Shown: positions 34,577 through 45,000 of the stretch, one piece after another
Layout: each line of letters opens with the position of its first letter
Numbering within the stretch: the first letter of the stretch is position 1
NCBI RefSeq assembly: GCF_003610535.1
Contig: NZ_RAPN01000002.1
Coordinates: 124,001 to 188,000 of the forward strand
Direction: 5' to 3'
Source of the DNA: Mangrovibacterium diazotrophicum
GTDB taxonomy: Bacteria; Bacteroidota; Bacteroidia; Bacteroidales; Prolixibacteraceae
Length of the DNA stretch: 64,000 nt
The notes under the pieces: generated by a model
What the model saw: the letters and a program-made list of their open reading frames with translations, nothing else
What the model was told of the DNA's origin: nothing
The model's database searches: none
Translations under genes and position numbers: made by a program

Positions 34577-36095
34577 CTTTATATCGTTTATAGCTATTTC
34601 GTGACTCCAAGACCATTGCGGCATCCTCGGCCGAGATCGAAACGCCCATGTATTTCTGCAGGTTTTCCTGAAGCGATTCAACCGTCTTCGATTCAGTCAG
34701 AATACCGGAAAGCGATTTGGTTTGACGAGTCAACTCAGTCTGATAGTCTTTAAATGAAAGTGGATTGGTGATATTTGTCCAGGTACCTCCAGCCGGAAGT
34801 TCCACCCGATCTTCCTGTTCCTTCGGCATCTTTTTGTAAGCAATTTCTAATCCTCCGGTTTCGTGATCTGCTGTGAAAACCAGCAGTGTCTTTTCCGGAT
34901 TTCTGGCATAGAAAGCATAAGCCGTTTCCAACACACGATTCATATCCTCAACAGCCTGGTAAACAGCTCCCAAATCATTGTCATGGGCTTCCCAATCGAT
35001 GCGGGCACATTCGATCATCACCATGTAAGAATGATCATCCATCGAAATCATCTCCAAAGCCTGTTGCGCCATATCCTCAACCATCGGAACTTTAGCATTA
35101 TTTGGCCCGCGGTCGATTACCGGCGGCAAACCACCGCCACCAAACAGGCCAATGAGTTTCCCATCTTTCGGAGCATTTTGCATTTGTTCCTTCGTAAAGC
35201 ACAGGTTATACTGATCGGCAGCAAATGCCGCAAATAAGTTCAGTGAATCATTTCGGGCTGAAGTGTACGTAACACCATCGGTATCGAACAGCTGGCTAAC
35301 CTCCTGCCCTGCCGGAATGAACTGCGAGCCTCCGCCACCAAGAACCACATCCGCCACTTTTCCCTCAAACAGTTGTCGGGCAATGTCACTTTCCAAATCC
35401 CGATTCAGGCTATGCGCGTAGAATGCTGCAGGTGTGGCATCGGTAATGCCGGCATCAGAAACAACCGCTGTTTTAAAGTGATTCTTTTTGGCCAAAGCCA
35501 TGGCACTTTCCATCGGCTCTCCATCCCGGTTCATCCCAACCATGTTCATGCGTGTCTTTTCACCGCATGCCAAAGCCGTGCCGGAAGCTGCCGAGCCCGT
35601 CACAATCCCCTCGGATGTACAGGTATAGTTGAAACCGCAAGCACCTTCCCGCATGATTCGTTCAAACATTGTTGGTTCCTGATTACCGGTAGCCCGGCGC
35701 ATATAAATTGGCAGTGCCATATGCATGTTTCCCATGCCGTCACCGATCACATAAATCACGTTCACACCGTCAGCAACGGCTTCTTTCACAACCCGACCAA
35801 TTGAGTCGTTGTGTACAATGCCGTTCAATTTATTCAGGTATTTCGACGGGCCTACCGCGCCAACCGGAACCGGTGCTGCTGTATGAAAGTTCGTACTCCA
35901 CAACACCTGACTCTGCTGACTTTGAAGTCGGTTCAAAAGGATCTGCGACGTTGCACTATGTGACCAATAGGTCGACTCGAGCTCAACTATACGCTTGTTG
36001 AACCTAGCTTCTTCATCACTGCCCGGGTTCGAACAGGCCAATACTCCTCCCAGGCATAGTATTGACAAACTATACCGAACTATATCTTTTCTCAT
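34569..36095 (-). CDS. Alkaline phosphatase lipoprotein, apparently circularly permuted
   Basis: A 508-residue lipoprotein (lipobox VLAC). Residues 113-415 carry the standard PhoA order: D119 (VIGDGMG), nucleophile S168 (TGSAASGTALACG), D219-T221 (DATPAAF), then E362, D367 and H371 in IECARIDWEAHDND and D410-H411 in FTADHETGG. Spacing of E362/D367/H371 equals that of E. coli E322/D327/H331. The usual C-terminal block carrying the last metal His (HTxxxxVPVxAxGP) is not after residue 411. Instead, WSTNFHTAAPVPVGAVGP with H71 occurs at residues 66-83, before the catalytic Asp. The protein ends in the helical insert that would normally precede that block. It follows the GDPD-like gene by 20 bases. 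Confidence 0.85.
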   Translation of the reverse strand: MRKDIVRYSLSILCLGGVLACSNPGSDEEARFNKRIVELESTYWSHSATSQILLNRLQSQQSQVLWSTNFHTAAPVPVGAVGPSKYLNKLNGIVHNDSIGRVVKEAVADGVNVIYVIGDGMGNMHMALPIYMRRATGNQEPTMFERIMREGACGFNYTCTSEGIVTGSAASGTALACGEKTRMNMVGMNRDGEPMESAMALAKKNHFKTAVVSDAGITDATPAAFYAHSLNRDLESDIARQLFEGKVADVVLGGGGSQFIPAGQEVSQLFDTDGVTYTSARNDSLNLFAAFAADQYNLCFTKEQMQNAPKDGKLIGLFGGGGLPPVIDRGPNNAKVPMVEDMAQQALEMISMDDHSYMVMIECARIDWEAHDNDLGAVYQAVEDMNRVLETAYAFYARNPEKTLLVFTADHETGGLEIAYKKMPKEQEDRVELPAGGTWTNITNPLSFKDYQTELTRQTKSLSGILTESKTVESLQENLQKYMGVSISAEDAAMVLESRNSYKRYKDE

Positions 36096-36115
36096 TCTAA
36101 TTTTCTTTTTCTTGT

Positions 36116-36907
36116 TTACTTGCGGGATTCGAATTTTCCAAGCTCTGCCGGATCATCACACCCGATTAGATCAACACCGGCGTCTTTTAGCGTTTGCCAA
36201 ACACGATTACGAATCTCTGCCGGTTTATTCGGGTATCCCCAAAAACGAATTATTTTATGCTCCCGATGGCAATGGTCAACAAAGCTTTTCAGTTTTGTCA
36301 GCTCTGCTGCGGATATTTCTGCAGTTCCATCCCATTGAAAAAAGTTTGTCCAATCATCGCTCAACAATGGAATCAAACTCTGCTTGGCGGCAAATGACTC
36401 TTCATCCAGACGACCATCAATAAAACAATATCGCTGTTTCTCCGCGGCAACCGCTTCAATCGGCCGATCTCCCGACAGGATAATGGTTACAGCTTTCTGA
36501 TTTATCTGCTTCCCCTTGATTTCGGTGAGCATTGACTGATACTGCGGCAATACTTTTTGTAGTTCCCTGTAAGTTTCAAGCCCGTGATCTTTTATGTCAA
36601 TCATCAAAACGATCGGGCTGAAATCTGCTCCTTTTTCTTCAATTATCTTTTTCAGGGGATCCAAATACAGTGAACTCAGCGTACGCTCCGGCTTCAGCTC
36701 ATCCAAACTGTGTCCGACCAGCAATACGCCGTCACGCAGAAAAACATCTGCCTCAACACCGACCATTCCCGCGTCCAACGCGTCCAGCAAGGGGCGTTTA
36801 TTCCAGTAATCGTTATGCGCATGACCTCCTTTGAAAACCAGATCCTGGGCGAATGCCTGAACCGAAACCAAAAGAAATAAGCAAACGATGATTCTATTTT
36901 TTATCAT
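36116..36907 (-). CDS. GDPD/PI-PLC-like phosphodiesterase
   Basis: A 263-residue exported protein (MIKNRIIVCLFLLVSVQAFAQ). The GDPD/PI-PLC signature is visible: FKGGHAHNDYWN supplies the first His, VGVEADVFL the paired Glu-Asp metal ligands, and LLVGHSLDEL the second His. IVLMIDIKDH and IRFWGYPNKP continue the TIM-barrel. Such enzymes split glycerophosphodiesters, for example glycerophosphoethanolamine to glycerol-3-phosphate and the free head group. It follows susD (37007) after a hairpin and precedes alkaline phosphatase, consistent with a release-then-dephosphorylate order. Substrate is inferred. Confidence 0.83.
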   Translation of the reverse strand: MIKNRIIVCLFLLVSVQAFAQDLVFKGGHAHNDYWNKRPLLDALDAGMVGVEADVFLRDGVLLVGHSLDELKPERTLSSLYLDPLKKIIEEKGADFSPIVLMIDIKDHGLETYRELQKVLPQYQSMLTEIKGKQINQKAVTIILSGDRPIEAVAAEKQRYCFIDGRLDEESFAAKQSLIPLLSDDWTNFFQWDGTAEISAAELTKLKSFVDHCHREHKIIRFWGYPNKPAEIRNRVWQTLKDAGVDLIGCDDPAELGKFESRK

Positions 36908-36921
36908 ATGGAAAACATTTA

Positions 36922-36949
36922 GGCAGTTGTTGATAAAACAACAACTGCC
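36922..36949 (-). other. Intercistronic stem-loop downstream of susD
   Basis: Eleven perfect pairs, GGCAGTTGTTG (36922-36932) with CAACAACTGCC (36939-36949), loop ATAAAA. It lies between the susD stop (37007) and the GDPD start (36907). No T-run follows on the minus strand, so it is probably a 3'-end stabiliser that gives more susCD than downstream mRNA. Confidence 0.7.
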
Positions 36950-37006
36950 ATATGTTAATGAACTAATTCAACTTAATTCCGGGTTACCCAACAATCCCGA
37001 TCAATA

Positions 37007-38644
37007 TTAATAACCGGCATTTTGAGTCAACGCTCCGTTAGATTTCGTAATCTGATTTGATGGATAAGGGAATACCATCATGTAATCCTGGTAAGTTGCC
37101 TTATTTTGGTAATCTCCATAGTCGGCAATGACGAAAGCAGATTCCGGATCTGAACGATCTTCGTACTGACGAACTCGTGGGTGTGCATTTAATTCAGCAT
37201 TTGCTAATGCTTTGATAGTCGCATCGGAAGAACGGTTCCAACGTTTCAGGTCGAAAAGGTGGTCTGTAAATTCAAATGCCAATTCGCAACGACGCTCGTG
37301 GTAAAGATCGGCCATTGTGGGCGTGTGATCCAGTGATGCAATATTCGAGCGGTTACGAATTCTGTCCAAATCCGTTTTTGCACTTGCGGCATCACCCGTC
37401 ATCAAATAAGCTTCAGCACGGAACAGCAACATGTCGGCAAAACGAATCAAAGGAAAATTGATACGGGCAGTTGGCCAGTCACCGTTGGTATTCACATAAC
37501 CTGCTTCATCAGCATCGGCATATTTAAACGGATCCATGTATTTATTAATCATGAACCCTGCTTCAACATCCGATGTAGAGTAGAAGTTGCGGGTTTCTCC
37601 CCAGAACTCAAATTCCTGGTTATATTCCAAGATCGAGCGAACCAAACGATCGTTACCTTCACCATCTTTCAACATTTCTTCATAAATGTCATACGATGGT
37701 TTGTTTTGTCCCCAACCGTTGTAATATCCCCAACCTTTGTTTTCGAGAATAACACCCGGGAATTCGCTACCACCACCGTTAGAACCACCGGTTGACGGAA
37801 TTGACCAGATGTATTCTTCATTCCAAAAATTATCGAAATCAGATGAGAATACTTCGTCTAAGCTCGAGGCCAGGTCGCGTCCATATGTCGTTTCAAGCGA
37901 GTTAACCATGCTGATTACATTGGTCCACTGAGACTCGTCCCAAGTAGCCCAGTAGGCGTAAACCTTTGCTTTGTAAGCAACAGCAGCAGCCTGATGAGCA
38001 CGCCCCTGATCAGCAGCCTCATAATCCTCGAAGGCAGGAAGATAGGCAATTGCGTTGTCCATATCTTCAATGATATACTCGTAGTTGTCGACTACCGATG
38101 CTTGTTGTGGAGGAATCGAGTTATCGTATCCATCTGCAAAATCCTCGTAACGAACAAAAGGTACACCTTGATCGGTAGTTCCGTAACGGTAGGCAATAAT
38201 GAAATGAGCCATTCCCCGCATGAAATATGCTTCGCCCAAACTGCGTGTTTCAATATCGGTCAATCCCGATGCTGTTTGCTTGTCCAAAAGCTGCTCGATT
38301 ACCCAGTTGGCTTTAGCCATTAACTCGTAAAACAAATTGAAATTGTTGCTCAACGGACTTTCGTCACCAGTGTAATTCAGTGTCGCCAGCGTATTGTAAC
38401 TACGGGTACGTCCCCACACGATATCACAGGCTCCGCCTTGCTCCCAAAACAGGTCACGGCCGTAAGAGGTTTCTTTATGCAATGGTTGATACAAGGCTGT
38501 AACCGCGTCAATGGCTTGCTGATCGTTCTGGAAATAATTCGATATTGTCGCATTCCCTTCGGGCTGCACATCCAGAAACTCGCTGCACGAACTGAGCACA
38601 GAAGCCAGTAAACCAACAGCGACTATATATTTATACATTTTCAT
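37007..38644 (-). CDS. RagB/SusD family surface lipoprotein
   Basis: A 545-residue SusD homologue. The lipobox is LASVLSSC. SEFLDVQPEG, FMRGMAHFIIAYRYGTTDQG, RFADMLLFRAEAYLMTG and RRCELAFEFTDHLFDLKRW are typical of the family. The ATG at 38644 is used rather than the upstream TTG at 38653. It pairs with the SusC gene 28 bases upstream. Together with the downstream GDPD-like enzyme and phosphatases it forms a Sus-type uptake system controlled by the HTCS regulator. Confidence 0.94.
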   Translation of the reverse strand: MKMYKYIVAVGLLASVLSSCSEFLDVQPEGNATISNYFQNDQQAIDAVTALYQPLHKETSYGRDLFWEQGGACDIVWGRTRSYNTLATLNYTGDESPLSNNFNLFYELMAKANWVIEQLLDKQTASGLTDIETRSLGEAYFMRGMAHFIIAYRYGTTDQGVPFVRYEDFADGYDNSIPPQQASVVDNYEYIIEDMDNAIAYLPAFEDYEAADQGRAHQAAAVAYKAKVYAYWATWDESQWTNVISMVNSLETTYGRDLASSLDEVFSSDFDNFWNEEYIWSIPSTGGSNGGGSEFPGVILENKGWGYYNGWGQNKPSYDIYEEMLKDGEGNDRLVRSILEYNQEFEFWGETRNFYSTSDVEAGFMINKYMDPFKYADADEAGYVNTNGDWPTARINFPLIRFADMLLFRAEAYLMTGDAASAKTDLDRIRNRSNIASLDHTPTMADLYHERRCELAFEFTDHLFDLKRWNRSSDATIKALANAELNAHPRVRQYEDRSDPESAFVIADYGDYQNKATYQDYMMVFPYPSNQITKSNGALTQNAGY

Positions 38645-38681
38645 GATTTTCAATTTTAATTCTGATTGTTGTCTTCGTTGA

Positions 38682-41600
38682 TTAATATGTAAGTTTCAAA
38701 CCGAAGGAAAGTACACGTGATACAGGATAAGTCATTGTATCATAACCGCCATTTTCCGGATCCATTCCCGAGTATTTTGTAAAGGTAGCCAGGTTTTCAC
38801 CACTGAAATAAACGGACATTTTACTACTTCGTTGACTCAAATGAGGCACTTTCGTAATCAAGCTGGTCAGGTCGTAAGAAACAGTTACGTTTTTGATACG
38901 CAAGTAAGACGCATCCTCCAGGTACCAATCAGAAGGAGTTGAGAAGTTTCCGTTTGGATCGGATTTCGAAAGACGTGGAATATCAGAAGAAGTGTTGGTT
39001 GGACTCCAGGCATTCAGAATTTCAGTTGAACGGTTGAAGTTTCCTTCCACATCACTTAAGATCATACCTTTCGCTACATATAAAGATTGAGCTCCTGAAA
39101 CACCTTGTAACATTGCGCTTACAGATAGGTTTTTGTAAGTGGCGCCCAAAGTCAGTGCATAAGTCAAGTCGGGAGTAGCGTTGCCCATATACTGGCGGTC
39201 ATTCGTCGTATTGATTTCACCATCGCCATCGTAGTCTACAAATTTCAAGTCACCGGCAACAGCATCCGGCTGAATACGCTCTCCATCTGCATTTACATAA
39301 GCAGCAGCCTCTTCATCCGATTGGAAAATCCCGTCGGTTTTAACCAGGTAGTAAGAATTCAAAGGTTCTCCTTGTCCTGTTCGATACATGTATGGCAGGA
39401 ATCTCCAGGAGCCATCTCCGGTCCAAACTGCAGCAGTGCCATCCGAGTTCTTGATACCAGTATCCGACACCCAGTTTTTCAGAGTAGCGAAGTTACCGGA
39501 TACGAAGTAGCTGAAATCGTCATTAATCTTATCGCTCCAGTTGAACTGTAACTCAACTCCACGGTTACGAACCTCACCTTGGTTTACATACGGAGCATCT
39601 AGACCTATCGTAGACGGGAATTCAAAAGTTTGTGTTTGGATGAGGTTAAATGTACGTTTGTCAAAATAGTCTAACGACAAAGAAAGACGATTTCTGAACA
39701 TGTCTACATCCACACCTAAATCCGTTTGTTCCGATGTTTCCCAAGTCAGCTCCGGGTTAAGCGCCTTATAGTTGTATACACCTGTTCCCCAGATCTCACC
39801 GGCTGTAACACCATATTGACCTGATTCACTCCAGGTATTCTCCTGCGTTCCAAGAACAGGCGAGCTGTAGTTGTGAGTAATTGATCCAAGGTTTCCAACA
39901 CGCCCCCATGAACCACGGAATTTAAGCAGTGAAATTAAATCGCTTTTCTTGAAGAATTTTTCATTTGAGATTTTCCAACCAACAGTTGCTGCCGGAAAAT
40001 CACCGTAGTTATAGTCTTGGTCCAAACGTCCAGCATAGTCACGACGCCATGAAGCTGTTACAAAATAGCGATCGTTGTACGAATATGCCAAACGGGAAAT
40101 AAGTGATACGTTCGCATCAGGGCCGCTGCCATCAGCGTCTTCTAAGTAATCAGACGCACTAATAGAGTTAGCGTAAGCCAGATATTGAAGTATTTCCGAT
40201 TCGTCTGCAAACCCAGTACCCGTCACAGTCATTCCACGTGGTTCGTAATGATCAGCTGTTGTTGAGATCAAAGCACTCAGGTTGTGCTCACCAAAAACAC
40301 CATCATAAGTCAAAGTGTTCTCTGTTTTCAAGGCATCAGTACGATAAGTCGATTCTGTCAAACTGTTTGAGGTATCAGGTTTACCAACTTCATCACGTAT
40401 TGGCGTAAAATTTTTGTAATACTGTGTTTCTAAGTTATAGGAGAACCGGCTCGCAAACTTCAATCCCTGAACAACATCTTTGATTTCAAGGCTGGTAGTT
40501 GTCCAGGCGTTGCTGATCTTATTGTAGTTGTTGTCAGCTTTCAATGTACGAACCGGGTTTACCACGTCGCCGTGAATATCCGAATAGTTAGAACCATATT
40601 GGGCAATGTAATCCGGATCTTCAGTTGTTGTTCCACCATAAGAACCATCCAGCGGATTGTAAACTGTTGCACTGCGAGGCATATAAAGAGCCGACAAAAT
40701 TACACCCGAGTATGCACTCTCGGTATCTGTTCCGCGACTTTGTTTGTTTGCCCACACAAAATCCTCTGTAATGGTTACCCACTTATTCAGTTTGAAACTA
40801 CTATTATAGCGGGTTGTCAGATTTTTATTGAAGGTATTGATCAAAGTACCGTTGTCATCACTGTAGGCAAAAGACAAGCGATGTTTAAAGCTATCCGTTC
40901 CCACATTCAAGGCAACGTTATGACGTTGGTAAGTCGCCGTACGGAAGATGGCATCCATCCAGTCGGTACGGGTTGTTGCAATCCATGGGTTAACATCTGT
41001 ATCCCAACCAGTAGGAAGAGACAAGCCCGCATTCGCATAAGATTGTGTACGCATTGCGATTTCTTGTTCCGCATTCAACCCCTGAGGCAGGTTTGTTGCA
41101 GTGCGTGCACCGAATACTGCATCGTATGTAACTGTAGGTTCACCTTTTTCGGCTTTCTTGGTTGTCACCAAGATTACACCACCGGCTCCGGAGTGTGCAC
41201 CATAGATTGCAGCCGACGCGGCATCCTTTAAAACAACAATTGAAGCAATATCATCCATTGAAGCCAAAGGAGCTCCCGGAATTCCATCGACTACCCACAA
41301 TACGTTATCACCCCCCTGTGATCCTTGTCCACGAATAACAATAGAAGGAGTTGATGTTGGGTCACCACTGGTTGCACTAACCGTAACACCGGCAAGCTGT
41401 CCCTGAAGCATACTTTCAGTAGAAGCTACCGGGCGTTTAACCAACTGCTCCGTATTATCAATCACACCAACTGATGCAGACAAGTCTTGTTTACGAGAAC
41501 TTGTTCCGTAACCCAAAACAACTACGTCATTAATAACCTGGTTGTCTTCTTTCAGAATGATCTGCAGGTATGGTTTGTCAGCAACAACCTCTAGCGGCTG

Positions 41601-41822
41601 ATAACCGATAAACGAAACTGTCAAAATTGATCCCTCCGGCACAGAAAGAGAAAACTTTCCATCCAGATCCGTCACCGTACCGATAGTGGTACCTTTAATA
41701 GCGACACTTGCTCCAATTAGTGGCTGGTTGCCTTCGTCAAGAACCACCCCCGATAGATTGGTTTGAGCAAACATCCACAAGGGGAATAAATGCAGCAAAA
41801 CAAAAAAACATAGATTTTTCAT
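38682..41822 (-). CDS. SusC/RagA family TonB-dependent outer-membrane transporter
   Basis: A 1046-residue SusC. Residues about 22-100 are the carboxypeptidase-like domain (LSGVVLDEGNQPLIGASVAI). The plug contains DVVVLGYGTSSRKQDLSASV and IASIVVLKDAASAAIYGAHS. The barrel ends with VLSFGLKLTY. It is the outer-membrane channel for the substrate of the GDPD/phosphatase/EutBC unit. The gene is first in its operon and lies 220 bases from the HTCS stop. An inverted repeat of AACCGAAA/TTTCGGTT is found in its 5' region. Confidence 0.95.
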   Translation of the reverse strand: MKNLCFFVLLHLFPLWMFAQTNLSGVVLDEGNQPLIGASVAIKGTTIGTVTDLDGKFSLSVPEGSILTVSFIGYQPLEVVADKPYLQIILKEDNQVINDVVVLGYGTSSRKQDLSASVGVIDNTEQLVKRPVASTESMLQGQLAGVTVSATSGDPTSTPSIVIRGQGSQGGDNVLWVVDGIPGAPLASMDDIASIVVLKDAASAAIYGAHSGAGGVILVTTKKAEKGEPTVTYDAVFGARTATNLPQGLNAEQEIAMRTQSYANAGLSLPTGWDTDVNPWIATTRTDWMDAIFRTATYQRHNVALNVGTDSFKHRLSFAYSDDNGTLINTFNKNLTTRYNSSFKLNKWVTITEDFVWANKQSRGTDTESAYSGVILSALYMPRSATVYNPLDGSYGGTTTEDPDYIAQYGSNYSDIHGDVVNPVRTLKADNNYNKISNAWTTTSLEIKDVVQGLKFASRFSYNLETQYYKNFTPIRDEVGKPDTSNSLTESTYRTDALKTENTLTYDGVFGEHNLSALISTTADHYEPRGMTVTGTGFADESEILQYLAYANSISASDYLEDADGSGPDANVSLISRLAYSYNDRYFVTASWRRDYAGRLDQDYNYGDFPAATVGWKISNEKFFKKSDLISLLKFRGSWGRVGNLGSITHNYSSPVLGTQENTWSESGQYGVTAGEIWGTGVYNYKALNPELTWETSEQTDLGVDVDMFRNRLSLSLDYFDKRTFNLIQTQTFEFPSTIGLDAPYVNQGEVRNRGVELQFNWSDKINDDFSYFVSGNFATLKNWVSDTGIKNSDGTAAVWTGDGSWRFLPYMYRTGQGEPLNSYYLVKTDGIFQSDEEAAAYVNADGERIQPDAVAGDLKFVDYDGDGEINTTNDRQYMGNATPDLTYALTLGATYKNLSVSAMLQGVSGAQSLYVAKGMILSDVEGNFNRSTEILNAWSPTNTSSDIPRLSKSDPNGNFSTPSDWYLEDASYLRIKNVTVSYDLTSLITKVPHLSQRSSKMSVYFSGENLATFTKYSGMDPENGGYDTMTYPVSRVLSFGLKLTY

Positions 41823-41851
41823 ACTTAAACTAAATTTTGATTTGGACTTTA

Positions 41852-41891
41852 AACCGAAATTTTAGGCTCAAAAGGGCAAACCTTTTCGGTT
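41852..41891 (-). promoter_or_regulatory. Inverted repeat upstream of susC, candidate HTCS site
   Basis: AACCGAAA (41852-41859) and TTTCGGTT (41884-41891) are exact reverse complements with a 24-base spacer. They are extended by a further CGGTT repeat. It is 30-70 bases before the susC ATG. The AraC-type domain of HTCS regulators binds repeated half sites, so this is a candidate, not proven. Confidence 0.4.
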
Positions 41892-42042
41892 CGGTTAGGA
41901 TAAAATTAGGCGGTCCAGGCCTCAAACGAGGGTGAATATTCTTGCGAATGGGGAGACAAAACTTGCAATAGGGGCATATTTTGAGCAGAAATGGTGGACA
42001 AATCTGACTTTAATAATTGCTTAACCCCCAGCTGATTATTCT

Positions 42043-45000
42043 TTAACGAGATATTTGCTCCCCTCGCCGTATTTTCGCTTGAAATTTTGACGGCGTTAGC
42101 CCGGTTTCCTTCTGAAAACAGCGACTAAAATATTTCGGATCTGAAAATCCAACCAGATGACTGACCTCGTTAATCTGAATTCCATCATCAGACAGCAGTT
42201 GGCGCGCACGCTTTATTCGGGTTGAACGAATAAACTCGGTTGGCGTTAGTTGCATCAACTCCTTTAACTTTCGGTAGAGTTGCATGGAACTTACCCCACA
42301 GGCGTCAGCCAGCTGTTGCGGATCCAGGTCGTCGTTCATCATCTCGGTTTCCATCACATCCATCAGCTTTCGGATCATTTTTTCGTCGTGACTTTCCAGT
42401 TGAGGTTGGTTTGGTTCAACAATCGGCTCGATCACTGCCTGACGATTTTTATAGTCGGCCTGCTCCAACAGTCGGTTTATTTTCAACAGAAGCAATTCCG
42501 GGTCGAATGGTTTTGCAATAAACTCGTTCACACCTGTCAGGTATCCCTCCTTCACATTTCGGAGTTCGCTCATCGCCGTGAGCATGACAATGGGTAAATG
42601 CCGGAATCTGCTCTTGCGTCGAATCTCTCGAACCATTTCAATACCATCCATTTCGGGCATGATCCAGTCGGTCACCACTGCTTTTACATGCGGATGCTTT
42701 TTCAGATATTCCAAACCTTCGCGGCCATTATTGCAAACCTGCAGCCGGTAGTTTTGACCGATAATCTCTTTCAAATATGCTTGCAGCGTCGGATTGTCCT
42801 CAACAAGCAATACTTCCACCTGATCGGTTTCGTCCGTTTGTTCAAAATCTTTTTCACCTTCAGTTACGCCCAACAAATCTGGTAACGAAAACTCAGGATG
42901 GACTTCCCGTTCTAATGGAAACTCCAGTTTAAATTTACTTCCCTTTCCTTCTTCACTCTCGACCTGAATGGTGCCGCCAAGCAAATTCACGTAGTCTTTC
43001 ACGAGCGAGAGGCCGATCCCATTTCCTTTTTTACCATTTGTTTCCGACTTACCAATCTGGTAATAACGTTCAAAAATAAACGGGATGCGGTCGGCAGGAA
43101 TACCAATACCGGTGTCTTCAACGGTTAATATGAAATTATGCTGTTCCACACTCGCGCGGCAATTAATCTGTCCGCCCGTTTGAGTAAATTTTAGCGAGTT
43201 AGCCAGGATATTGTAAATAACCTGCTTCAACTTTCCGTAGTCGAATCGGTAATCGAAATCCTCTCCGCTGCCTGCAAAATCCAAATTGACCCCGGTTTCT
43301 GAAGCTCGACCTTGAAAAGACTCGACCACACTTCGGCAATGATCCAGCAGTCTGCCATTGGTCAAAACGAGTTTTTGGCCGGCCGATTCCAGCTTATTGC
43401 GATCAAGCACCTGGTCGATCAGCTGCATAATATATTCCGCATTGTTATAAATCGATTGGACTTTGTTCCGCGAAAAATGAGTCGTTTTGGGATCATTCAT
43501 CATTTCAACAGCCGGCCCGTAAATGAGCGAAAGCGGTGTACGGATATCGTGCGAAATGTTGGTGAAGAAAATTTCTTTCTGTCGGTTCGACTCCTCCTGG
43601 CGATCATACATTTCCAACAGATGGTCACGCTGCGCCAAGATATGATCTTTTTGCAACTGTACTTTTCGGTTTTGTTCTTCCAACGCCAAGTTGGCATCTT
43701 CCAATGCAGATTTCTGCTTTTCAATTTTTTCGGTTCGTTGATTGACCAACTCTTCCAAACGAAGGTTATCACGACGGATTTTGGTATATCGCCGCTGAAA
43801 CAGGAATACCCCTAGCAAAATCACCAGGATTAAAGCTCCCAGCCAATAATAGGGCTCTTGCCAAAACGGCTTCTCAATGGAAAAACGATAAAGCATGCGC
43901 GCGTCTGACCAGACCCCATCCGAATTAGCCGCTTTTACCCATAAATTATAATCCCCGGGTGGTAGTTGCGCATAATTCAAATTGCTTTTGGAGCCGTAAG
44001 TTTGTTGAAAATCATCGTCAACCGGATCCAGCCGCCATGCCAGTTGATGGCGGAAAGGGCTGTTGGGGAGAATCGTTTGAAGGTCGATCTGCAGATCGTT
44101 TTGCCAAAAAGAATATACCGGGGCATTTTCATTGGCGGCAACGTTCGACAACGTTTGGTTTTCGCCGTTTACAATTAAACCGCTCATGTTCACCAGAGGT
44201 ACATTGGGGTTGACCGGGATGGAATCGGGGAAAAAAGATGTGATGCCCGAAACCCCTCCAAAATACATCCGACCATCGGAAGCCATCAATCCGGCACCTT
44301 CCGAGAATTCCGGATTGTTAACACCATCGGTTCGATCGTAAGACCGTAAACTCTGATCTCTCACATCAACCTGAACAATACCTTTCAAGCTACTGCACCA
44401 CAAACGACCGTCATCCTCAAAAATCCGGTAGATAACTGTTGATGGCAGTTCCTTATTCAAGGTTTCATAGCTGGTTACCTGCCCATCGGGTTCAATGCGA
44501 TTCAAGCCTCCGAAAGTACCGATCCACATGCCTCCGTCAGCAGATTCACAAAGCTCGAAAATACTGTTACTGGCCAAACTATGTTTTTCGGATGGGTGGA
44601 AGCGAAAATTTTTCTCGATCTGAAAAGTACTTGTATTCATCACAAAAACGCCATCCGACTCGGTACCGATCCACAAACGGTTTTGCCGATCGAGCAAAAG
44701 CTTGCGAATGTTCTTTCCCTCCAAATCGGTACCAACATCCAACCGTTGAATAGTGCCTACTTTAGGATCGAAATAGTCCAATGCACCCCATTCGCCGACG
44801 AAGAATTTGCCGGAACGATCTTCTGCAATTCCGTAAATTCGCGATGCCGATAAAATTCCTTTGCCATTTACCTTCGACGGAAAATAGTCGACAGCCGAAT
44901 TCTTAGGATTCAGACGTACTAAACCGGCATAAGTGCCTACCCAAACCTGATCGGAGGAATCGATATGCAAACTCCGAATCCAGTTCCAGCGGGCGAATTC

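Noticed and set aside
34576-34681. N-terminal extension of the metallophosphoesterase
   Set aside because: It overlaps the end of the alkaline phosphatase in another frame, lacks a signal peptide, and the ATG at 34576 starts a proper one.
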